In this document: positions 50,940 through 58,120 of the stretch, one piece after another | Numbering within the stretch: position 1 is the stretch's first letter | Layout: each line of letters begins with the position of its first letter | Assembly: GCA_031271345.1 (NCBI GenBank) | Contig: JAISVX010000003.1 | Location: 103,374 to 167,373 of the forward strand | Length of the DNA: 64,000 nt | Origin: Lactobacillaceae bacterium | Lineage (GTDB): Bacteria; Pseudomonadota; Alphaproteobacteria; RF32; CAG-239 | Direction: 5' to 3' | The notes under the pieces: model-generated | What the model saw: only the letters and a program-made list of their open reading frames with translations | Databases searched by the model: none | Told to the model about the DNA's origin: nothing | Position numbers and translations under genes: made by a program

Positions 50940-51789
50940 TATTATTTCCTATGTTGGGTAAAAAGCTTTTTGCGGTTATGACAAGCCTTGATATTTTTCC
51001 GACTTTTGGTTTTGGCGAGATAACTTCCCATCCTCTTTTGGTCATGATGTCGAAATATCTTTTATATAAATTTGCTAGTCCTCTCATGGAGCGTGCTGGA
51101 ACCGTATCCAGATTTTTAATCAGCCTGTAAGAATTATCAAAAAGTACCTGCGTCATTTTTGCAAGCTCTTCTCTTGCGATATATAAGTTTTTATCCGTAA
51201 CCACTTTTTTCGGGTCGGTGGAAAATATTTGAGCCTCATTAAGCAGTTCTTTCGGAATATACAGATGCCCGGCTAACGCGTCTTCCTTAACGTCTCTAAG
51301 GATTGTCGTGAGCCTTACGGCGTCTCCAAGCTCGTTAGAAATGTCTTCCAATAGTTTTTCATCGTCACATCCCAAGACACGTAATGACAGGTTGCAGGGG
51401 GTTCCTGAAACGCCGCGGCAGTATGTCATTAGATTTTTTATGCTCGGAGCTTCCAGCGGAGTTGGAATATCCATGGACAGACCGTTAATCAGTTTCAAAA
51501 ACTCTGACTTAGGCAGTTTAAATCTCATGCAGTTCTTATATATTTTGCGACCGATTTCTGTAGCCGGAACTTTCTTGTCATATATATTGTCAAATTCTTC
51601 GCGCCAAATATTTATCAGTTCTTTTTTTTCTTTTGCCGTCATGTCTTCATCATCGACAATGCTGTCGATGTGGCGGAAAAAAGCATAAAGGGTATACATG
51701 GCTTCTCTTTTTGCTTTTGGCAGAAAACGCATTCCCCAGAAGAACATTTTATCATTTTTTCTAATTATTTTTCTGATGTTTTTGCTCAT
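50929..51789 (-). CDS. hpnD: HpnD-type presqualene diphosphate synthase
   Basis: A 286-residue squalene/phytoene synthase family protein. The first aspartate motif is nearly kept (AFFRHIDSIVDDE, D42 with D46/D47; the usual DD is DS), and the second is intact (LRDVKEDALAGHLYIP). REAMYTLYAF is typical of HpnD, which joins two farnesyl diphosphates to presqualene diphosphate. Phytoene synthase cannot be excluded by sequence alone. It overlaps hpnC by four bases (ATGA). Confidence 0.82.
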   Translation of the reverse strand: MSKNIRKIIRKNDKMFFWGMRFLPKAKREAMYTLYAFFRHIDSIVDDEDMTAKEKKELINIWREEFDNIYDKKVPATEIGRKIYKNCMRFKLPKSEFLKLINGLSMDIPTPLEAPSIKNLMTYCRGVSGTPCNLSLRVLGCDDEKLLEDISNELGDAVRLTTILRDVKEDALAGHLYIPKELLNEAQIFSTDPKKVVTDKNLYIAREELAKMTQVLFDNSYRLIKNLDTVPARSMRGLANLYKRYFDIMTKRGWEVISPKPKVGKISRLVITAKSFLPNIGNNNGI

Positions 51790-52652
51790 CTTTTCATCCC
51801 TTTGGTGCTTGCATCTTTATAAGAAGTAAAGAATCCGTCTATTACTCCGCTGATGTAGGACTCAAAAACATCAAGTTTTGATAGTTCAATTTCTTTGGCA
51901 AGAACATCGGCATGTTTGATTTTTGCAAAAAGGATATTCGCTGCGTTTACAAGCATGCAGAACTGCATTCTTAATCCTTTGTTTTTTATAATAGACGGCA
52001 GTATCTCCGCGTCTTTTATCATTTTTCTTATTTCTCTGAGCATGTCGGCGGTCAAATCTTTAATTTGCTTTGTTGACTTGAAATCATACAGGTCTTTAAC
52101 TTTTACGTCATACTGCAAGAGCAGGTCTTTCGGAATATATACTCTTTTTAAAATACTTGTGTCAAACCTTACGTCTTTTATCATTACAAGCATTTGATAT
52201 GCGGAAAGCAATGTTGCCGCTGGTATATATGTTGACGGGCTTTCATCATAAAGAGCCAGTAAAAATCTGGCAATTGTTCCGTAAGAGTTTGAGCAGTAGC
52301 CGACAAGCTGGGTCCATGTTTTGTACTCAAAGTCGGAACTGTCTTTTTTTGCGGAATTTAGAACATCTCTAATCAATGACGGCGCAAGAAGTTCTTTAAC
52401 GAAGTTTTTTTTAAGCTTTACCATAAACTTTAATTTGTCTTTGCCATAGTCGTTCTCATTGTCAAAGACTTCTTCCAGCTCGTTTAACAGCTTTACTTTA
52501 TTAAAGTTGCTAATGTTCATGTTGTTGGTATTTATTTTAACATATTCAATAAACTGGAGGTACAACTGCACCAAAGGCTGATACTCTTTTTTGATAAGAG
52601 AGTATGCTACAGGAAGGGTTTCAGTTCTGGTCTTTATTATATTTTTTTTCAT
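51786..52652 (-). CDS. hpnC: HpnC-like prenyl synthase lacking the first aspartate motif
   Basis: A 288-residue squalene/phytoene synthase-fold protein. TETLPVAYSLI matches the HpnC opening and MIKDVRFDTSILKRVYIPKDLL matches the second aspartate motif. The first motif, normally R-x-ADDIADE, is replaced by IEYVKINTNN with no acidic pair. HpnC converts presqualene diphosphate to hydroxysqualene; this copy may be inactive, changed, or a partner for HpnD. It begins within the trmFO stop (TAATG) and ends overlapping hpnD. Confidence 0.75.
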   Translation of the reverse strand: MKKNIIKTRTETLPVAYSLIKKEYQPLVQLYLQFIEYVKINTNNMNISNFNKVKLLNELEEVFDNENDYGKDKLKFMVKLKKNFVKELLAPSLIRDVLNSAKKDSSDFEYKTWTQLVGYCSNSYGTIARFLLALYDESPSTYIPAATLLSAYQMLVMIKDVRFDTSILKRVYIPKDLLLQYDVKVKDLYDFKSTKQIKDLTADMLREIRKMIKDAEILPSIIKNKGLRMQFCMLVNAANILFAKIKHADVLAKEIELSKLDVFESYISGVIDGFFTSYKDASTKGMKR

Positions 52653-54001
52653 TAAAAAGCCTTAATCCATTCAGCCATATCATCCAATGCTCTTGCAGTA
52701 TAGCACCTTTTTTTCTCAATGCCCTTAATTTTTATAAATTTTCCACTTTTTAATTGCCTGTTTTCTATGTCTGGAAAAATCCCGAAGTTTATATTCATCG
52801 GCTGATAGTTCTCAATATTCGTATCGTCGATAAGATGGTTCAGCATGGAGCCTAGAGCAGTGGCTCTTGGAGGAAGAACGGGAGTGTTTCCGTTAAATTC
52901 GCAGACCGCAAAATATCCGGCTAAAAACCCGATAGACGCGCTTTCAATATATCCTTCGCAGCCCGTAATCTGTCCGGCAAAGCGGATGTGCGGCATTTTC
53001 TTAAACCTTAAAAACTCATCAAGCAAAACAGGGCTTTTGATGAAGGTGTTTTTATGTATGCCTCCCAGCCTTGCAAACTCGGCATTTTCCAGCCCGGGTA
53101 TCATCTTAAAAATTCTTTGCTGCTCGCCATATTTCATTTTTGTTTGGAAACCCACGATGTTGCGCAGAGTATCTTCCTTATTGTCCTGACGCAGTTGAAC
53201 CACGGCATAAGGCTTATGAGGAGAGTGGGGGTTGGTAAGCCCGACAGGCTTCATGGGTCCGAATAATAAGGTTTTATGACCTCTTTCCGCCATAACTTCA
53301 ATTGGAAGGCAGCCGTCAAAATACGTGGCTTTTTCCCAGTCATGAAACTCTGTTTTTTCCGCATTTATGAGTTCATTGATAAAATTGTCGTACTGTTCTT
53401 CGTCTAAGGGGCAGTTAATATAATCATACTTATCGCCTTTGTCGTATCTTGACTGATACCATGCTTTGGAAAAATCTATGCTTTCTTTGTAAACCACCGG
53501 GGCAACAGCATCAAAAAATGATAAGGTATTGCTGTCGGCGTTATCTAAAATATCCTTGGCTAGCGCTTCGCTTGTAAGAGGTCCTGTCGCAATTATTGTG
53601 CTGCCGAACGCTTCATCGGGAAGCTTGGCAATTTCTTGTTTTTTTATCGTAATTAACGGGTGTGAAGAAAGCTTTTCGGTAACCAAAGCCGCGAAACCGT
53701 CTCTGTCTACAGCCAAAGCCCCGCCCGCAGGCACTTTAGTCTTATCCGCGCATTCCATAATCAAAGAAGACGCTAATCTTAATTCGTGATGCAGCAAGCC
53801 GATGGCGCTGGCGTCTTTATCATCGCTTCGAAATGAGTTTGAGCAGACCAGCTCGGCAAAATTATTGTCTTTATGGGCAGGCGAAAATTTTTGCGGCTTC
53901 ATATCGTATAGATGAACATGTACGCCGCGTTTTGCTATCTGCCAGGCGGCTTCGCTCCCGGCAAGTCCCGCGCCAATTACATTTATATGTTTTTTTATCA
54001 T
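52652..54001 (-). CDS. trmFO: Folate-dependent tRNA-U54 methyltransferase TrmFO
   Basis: A 449-residue flavoprotein that makes 5-methyluridine at position 54 of tRNA with methylene-tetrahydrofolate. FAD-binding [11 protein letters not shown] is at the N-terminus, then [12 protein letters not shown] and, near the C-terminus, [19 protein letters not shown] with the catalytic-region Cys. It is the first gene of the unit that continues through hpnC, hpnD, the M16 peptidase and ispH; the start of hpnC overlaps its stop by one base. Confidence 0.96.
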   Translation of the reverse strand: MIKKHINVIGAGLAGSEAAWQIAKRGVHVHLYDMKPQKFSPAHKDNNFAELVCSNSFRSDDKDASAIGLLHHELRLASSLIMECADKTKVPAGGALAVDRDGFAALVTEKLSSHPLITIKKQEIAKLPDEAFGSTIIATGPLTSEALAKDILDNADSNTLSFFDAVAPVVYKESIDFSKAWYQSRYDKGDKYDYINCPLDEEQYDNFINELINAEKTEFHDWEKATYFDGCLPIEVMAERGHKTLLFGPMKPVGLTNPHSPHKPYAVVQLRQDNKEDTLRNIVGFQTKMKYGEQQRIFKMIPGLENAEFARLGGIHKNTFIKSPVLLDEFLRFKKMPHIRFAGQITGCEGYIESASIGFLAGYFAVCEFNGNTPVLPPRATALGSMLNHLIDDTNIENYQPMNINFGIFPDIENRQLKSGKFIKIKGIEKKRCYTARALDDMAEWIKAF

Positions 54002-54160
54002 AGTGTTTCCTCAAAATTACCCCGAATTTATACAATTTGTTGTTTAAAGTAAAATATTTTATTTTTAAGGGTCAAAATTTCATAAAAATTAAGAATTAAT
54101 TTGATAAATTCGTATAAATATGTAATATAGCGGTATTATGGATAAATGAGATTGGATAAT

Positions 54161-55378
54161 ATGAATAAGTATATATTGGTTTTTTCAATAGTTTCACTTT
54201 TGAGTGTTAATGTTGCCCAGGCTGAGGATGCGGTAGAGCTTGTTTCAGCCGATGATGATGCATTCCTTCAAACATCGCAGGCTCCAGAGGCTGACGGCGA
54301 TTTTGATTATGGGGATATAGATATAGATGATTACGCTTTCGATCAAGACGGCGCGTATGATGAAGAAATTACAACAGGCGGCGATATATATACAAATTCC
54401 GAAGACGTCCAAATCAATACTACTACAGGTCCAGTTTTAAAAGCGCCGGCAAATACTTTTCCTCTTTCAAGAAGCGGAATGATGGTGTCTCCAACTCCTG
54501 TTTCAAATAATAACGCTCAAGGCTATGGTCTGTCTTCTTCCGGGGCTGCCGCAAAAACAGGGCAAGACGTTTCCTTAACGGATGTTTTCGAAAGTCAGGC
54601 GGAAGAAAATACCCAGCCAGCAGCCCGGCCTGAAACATGGTTGGACAGGCTTCGCTCATCCGCAGAGACGGAAATGAAAAGCGGCGGCGGATCTTCTAAT
54701 GCCGCAATAGAAAGCGCGGAAGATAAAACCGGATTAAAAAGTCTGGTTGAAGAGTCTAAAGCTTCTGGCAATAAACGCTCGAACGCCGCTGTTTTTGATG
54801 TGGCTGGAGCAATGCTCAGAATGAGTCCCAAACAGATTGATGACGTTTTAACGCGCAGAGGGTACAGAAAAACAAATGAGGTTTTTGAAATCCCAAACTT
54901 TATTAAATGGCGCAAAGAAGAAGAGTGCAGGGCTTCCGGGGTTATCGGTTATGAAAGGCTGGCAAACTGCGTTATCCAGTCTTCAAAAGCGGAAAATTAT
55001 CAATATTTGGAAAAAGCCGCTTATAATAAGTTCGATACGCAGGAAACGATTAATATCGCTTTTACCAGTAATTTCACCAGCAACAAAGCATACAAAATTT
55101 TATATACAAGTTTGTCTGCCAATGTCACGGGCAATAGTCAAAAATCCATATATATGAGAAATATAAAAGTTTATGATTTTTGGAAAAGGATTAACCAAAA
55201 ATATGGGCAGCCGGACAATAAAGAAGACGTAATCTGGAGCCTTGGCGGCAATAAGCCTTATATGCAGGCGAAGACAGGAAGGCTTCTTTTGGAAGACCCC
55301 ATGTTGAGAGAACTGGATTATACAAGAATGTCCAGAGAAGACCAAAAGTTTATCAATACGAATGTATATAATTTCTAG
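54161..55378 (+). CDS. Exported acidic protein upstream of chpT-like gene
   Basis: A 405-residue protein with a signal peptide of about 21 residues (ending in AQA). The mature protein starts with an extremely Asp/Glu-rich stretch (about 22-75), followed by a long Ser/Asn/Gly-rich disordered linker, and a folded C-terminal domain from about residue 215 (AVFDVAGAMLRMSPKQIDDV), which contains two Cys. The ATG at 54161 is preferred to one at 54146 on spacing from a GGAT. Location is periplasmic or cell surface. Family not recognised. Confidence 0.75.
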   Translation: MNKYILVFSIVSLLSVNVAQAEDAVELVSADDDAFLQTSQAPEADGDFDYGDIDIDDYAFDQDGAYDEEITTGGDIYTNSEDVQINTTTGPVLKAPANTFPLSRSGMMVSPTPVSNNNAQGYGLSSSGAAAKTGQDVSLTDVFESQAEENTQPAARPETWLDRLRSSAETEMKSGGGSSNAAIESAEDKTGLKSLVEESKASGNKRSNAAVFDVAGAMLRMSPKQIDDVLTRRGYRKTNEVFEIPNFIKWRKEEECRASGVIGYERLANCVIQSSKAENYQYLEKAAYNKFDTQETINIAFTSNFTSNKAYKILYTSLSANVTGNSQKSIYMRNIKVYDFWKRINQKYGQPDNKEDVIWSLGGNKPYMQAKTGRLLLEDPMLRELDYTRMSREDQKFINTNVYNF

Positions 55379-55395
55379 ATTGGATTGGAATATTC

Positions 55396-56016
55396 ATGAA
55401 TAGTAATTTATCAGCTATGGAAATATCGGAGCTTGTCAGCACCAGAATAAGCCATGATATTATCGGCAATGTCGGTGCCGTATCAAATGCTGTCGAACTC
55501 TTGGAAGAAGATGATTTAGAGTTTATTGGCGAAATAAAATCAATCTTAAAAACCAGTTCTTTTACGCTGTCCGCAAGGATGAAGTTTTTTAGAATGGCAT
55601 TCGGTCTTAATAATGCAAATTTAGATAATCTGGAACTGGTGGAAAAAACTCTTAAAGATTATATCCAGACAATCGGCGGCAATAATAATCAGGTGCAGGT
55701 GAATATATCTCTTGATGACGGGACGTTTTCAAAAATTGCTCTTCTTTCCGCAATGATTGCCGGAGATACGTTTATTCGGGGCGGAACAATCAGTATAAAG
55801 CAGGAAGGCGGCGCCTTGGCTGTTTATTCTGATAACAACTCTCTTATGAAAGATAAAGTGTTTATAATAAAGGAAGTAATGAACGGGAATATAAACGATG
55901 CCTTGGCGCAGTATGCTCCCATCCTTTATCTGAAAAATATTTTAGAAAACAGCGGCTGCCGTTTGTCCGTTGCTAAAAGCGAGAAACTAGAATTTATCAT
56001 TGATAAGGATAAATAA
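55396..56016 (+). CDS. chpT: ChpT-like histidine phosphotransferase
   Basis: A 206-residue protein matching the ChpT/DUF2328 family: STRISHDIIGNVGAVSNAVELL carries the phosphorylated His20, followed by a helical dimerisation part and a degenerate Bergerat-fold C-terminal domain. In Caulobacter ChpT relays phosphate from CckA to CtrA and CpdR. Here the receiver partner may be the single-domain regulator whose TTG start directly follows its TAA. Neither CckA nor CtrA is in the window. Confidence 0.82.
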   Translation: MNSNLSAMEISELVSTRISHDIIGNVGAVSNAVELLEEDDLEFIGEIKSILKTSSFTLSARMKFFRMAFGLNNANLDNLELVEKTLKDYIQTIGGNNNQVQVNISLDDGTFSKIALLSAMIAGDTFIRGGTISIKQEGGALAVYSDNNSLMKDKVFIIKEVMNGNINDALAQYAPILYLKNILENSGCRLSVAKSEKLEFIIDKDK

Positions 56017-56400
56017 TTGCCAAAATGTATTGTCGCTGATGATTCAAGCATAATTAGAAGCGTTATAAATATAATCCTGACCAATCGGGGTTTTGATGTC
56101 GTTGAAACAGACAACGGCGATGAAACGGTATATTTATATAATCAAATGAAAGACGACTTGGCATTGATTATACTTGACTATGAAATTTCTGGAACAAACG
56201 GTCTTGATATTCTTTATAAAATACGTTCCGAAGAAGAAAAAACAGATAGAAGAGTTTCCATAATTATGTCGTCGTTCGTTACCAGCGAAAAAAGAATTAG
56301 AGACGCTTTGGACGGCGGGGCTGACGACTATTTGATGAGACCGTTTGACGGCGATATTCTTAACAGCAAACTTGAGCATTTAGGTGTTATGGATGAATAA
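56017..56400 (+). CDS. Single-domain CheY-like response regulator (Lys to Arg)
   Basis: A 127-residue receiver domain. The acidic pocket D8/D9 and phospho-acceptor D54 are present, as are the Ser switch residue region (MSSF) and the final helix. The invariant Lys of the KPF motif is Arg108 (LMRPFD). TTG is the start, immediately after the chpT stop, with AAGGAT upstream. It could accept phosphate from the ChpT-like protein, in the manner of CpdR. The cheR-like gene starts before its stop. Confidence 0.88.
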   Translation: MPKCIVADDSSIIRSVINIILTNRGFDVVETDNGDETVYLYNQMKDDLALIILDYEISGTNGLDILYKIRSEEEKTDRRVSIIMSSFVTSEKRIRDALDGGADDYLMRPFDGDILNSKLEHLGVMDE

Positions 56401-57289
56401 AAATGAGCTTGGTTATTTTGCCTCTTTAGTTAAGGAAAAAGTTGGTTGGCTTATTTCGGGGGATGACCTGTTTTTAATTTCGGCAAAGGTTGACAACATA
56501 ATTAGAAAATATGGTCTCGATGATACTCAGGCATTGATTAAAGAAATTGAAAAATATCCCAAATCGTTTTTGTGGACCGTTATTGAGGAACTTGCCCCTT
56601 TAACTACGTGGTTCTATAGGGATTATAAAGTCGTCAGAGATGTTGATGACGTGTTGTTTCCGTTTCTTCAGGAACAAAACTATTCTACAAAGAAAATAAA
56701 AATTTTAAGTTTGGGGTGTTCGACAGGGCAGGAAGTATATTCTGTTGCCATGTCGATAAAAAAGAAAATCCCCGATTATAAAAATTGGAATATCGAACTG
56801 CTTGGCGTTGATTTATCTTCAGAGGCGATATTAAAAGCCCAAAAAGGCTCTTACAGCGAATTTGAGATACAATATGGTCTAAATGCCAGAGATATGATAG
56901 AAAATTTTAAAAGTGACGGGGATAACTGGCAGGCAAAAAAAGAACTTCTGAAAAGGGTCAGTTTTAAAAGAGCAAACATATATAAGGATAATGTTTCGGA
57001 TGAAAAGTATGATCTGATTTTTTGCTGTAATGTTTTAAATACGTTTACACCCGAAGCGCAGAAAGAAGTTATGGAAAAAATATACGAACATCAGGTTATG
57101 GGTGGATTTTTATGTCTTGGTGTCGGCGAGAGGATAAACGGTCTTGAAGAGTTTTATGACAGCTCGAACATGGAATGCGTTTATAAAGCAAAATACTCCG
57201 CGGGTAAAAAAACGAGCAGAGTATTTTCCGATACGGATATGCCGACATTTGAGCGTCCTGAGAGTTTGAGAATGATAAAGAAAATGTAA
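56393..57289 (+). CDS. CheR-like protein-glutamate methyltransferase
   Basis: A 298-residue SAM-dependent methyltransferase of the CheR family. It has the N-terminal helical domain, the SAM loop LSLGCSTGQEVYSVAM, then LGVDLSSEAILKAQKGSYS and GGFLCLGVGERI. Two conserved CheR positions differ (GEE is GQE; CRNV is CCNV). CheR methylates glutamates of chemoreceptors, but no receptor, cheA, cheW or cheB is seen here. The ATG at 56393 follows AGGTG and overlaps the receiver gene by eight bases. Confidence 0.88.
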   Translation: MNKNELGYFASLVKEKVGWLISGDDLFLISAKVDNIIRKYGLDDTQALIKEIEKYPKSFLWTVIEELAPLTTWFYRDYKVVRDVDDVLFPFLQEQNYSTKKIKILSLGCSTGQEVYSVAMSIKKKIPDYKNWNIELLGVDLSSEAILKAQKGSYSEFEIQYGLNARDMIENFKSDGDNWQAKKELLKRVSFKRANIYKDNVSDEKYDLIFCCNVLNTFTPEAQKEVMEKIYEHQVMGGFLCLGVGERINGLEEFYDSSNMECVYKAKYSAGKKTSRVFSDTDMPTFERPESLRMIKKM

Positions 57290-57302
57290 GAGGAGAAAAA
57301 CA

Positions 57303-57650
57303 ATGCCTTTTTTTAATATTCATACAAATATTCTTTTAGAAGATACGCATAAAGAAAGGTTTTTAGAAGAAGCTTTAGAGTTTGTTTCTAACGAGCTTGG
57401 AAAGCCAAAAACACGGATTGTGATAAATTATATATATAATCAGGATATTCTTTTTGGCGTTAAAAGAAGCGACCTTGGAGCTTTAATTGAGTTAAAGGCA
57501 ATAGGTTTTCCGAGCGACATGAAATCTTTGGCTAAAAACTTGACCAGTTTTATTTATGAAAAACTTGAGGCTGATATGGATCATATTGAAATAGAGTTTA
57601 TCGATATGCCTGGTTCCCATCTTTCAATCTCTGGAAACCTTAAAGGATGA
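57303..57650 (+). CDS. MIF-family tautomerase
   Basis: A 115-residue protein of the macrophage migration inhibitory factor superfamily. It keeps the catalytic Pro directly after Met (MPFFNIHTNI), the ELGKPKTRIVI strand, an ALIELKAIG strand and a closing ISGN. MIF proteins are trimeric keto-enol tautomerases such as phenylpyruvate tautomerase; the role in bacteria is uncertain. GGAG precedes the ATG. Its stop overlaps the start of the Nudix gene (ATGA). Confidence 0.85.
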   Translation: MPFFNIHTNILLEDTHKERFLEEALEFVSNELGKPKTRIVINYIYNQDILFGVKRSDLGALIELKAIGFPSDMKSLAKNLTSFIYEKLEADMDHIEIEFIDMPGSHLSISGNLKG

Positions 57651-58075
57651 GAGAATATTACAAAACAAGACTTGCCATATACATAATGTTTGTTAAGGAT
57701 AATAAAATATTGCTTAGCAAACGCCGCAGCACAGGATATAAAGACGGTTGGTACGGGTTTGTCCAAGGACATATAGAAAATGGCGAGACGCCGACAGAAG
57801 CGGCTATAAGAGAAGCGAAAGAAGAAGCCGGAGTTGTAATCAGCCCGGAAGACTTGGAATTTGGTTTGGTATGCCATAATCAGGTAGAAGTCCATTATAT
57901 AGACTTTTTCTTTGTATGTGAAAAATGGGACGGCGAGATAAAAAATATGGAACATGACAAATGCGAAGAGCTTAAGTGGTATGATATAAGTAGTTTGCCG
58001 GAACTGACGATGTTTCAGGTTTTGGAATATATTAAAAATTATAAAGAAGGTAAAAAACTTGTGGAGATTATGTAG
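57647..58075 (+). CDS. Nudix hydrolase
   Basis: A 142-residue Nudix protein with a complete box, G-x5-E-x7-REAKEEAGV (GHIENGETPTEAAIREAKEEAGV). It resembles MutT-like or NTP-pyrophosphohydrolase members; the substrate is not predictable. It overlaps the tautomerase gene by four bases and ends the plus-strand unit before a long hairpin. Confidence 0.92.
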   Translation: MREYYKTRLAIYIMFVKDNKILLSKRRSTGYKDGWYGFVQGHIENGETPTEAAIREAKEEAGVVISPEDLEFGLVCHNQVEVHYIDFFFVCEKWDGEIKNMEHDKCEELKWYDISSLPELTMFQVLEYIKNYKEGKKLVEIM

Positions 58076-58076
58076 C

Positions 58077-58120
58077 GCAAGATAAAAAAACCGCCGTTGA
58101 GGCGGTTTTTTTTATCTTGC
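58077..58120 (+). terminator. Long bidirectional terminator
   Basis: A stem of about 19 base pairs (GCAAGATAAAAAAACCGCC with GGCGGTTTTTTTTATCTTGC, one base bulge) and a GTTGA loop. It lies between the Nudix gene and the convergent virD4-like gene; one arm covers the last codons of that gene. Confidence 0.93.
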
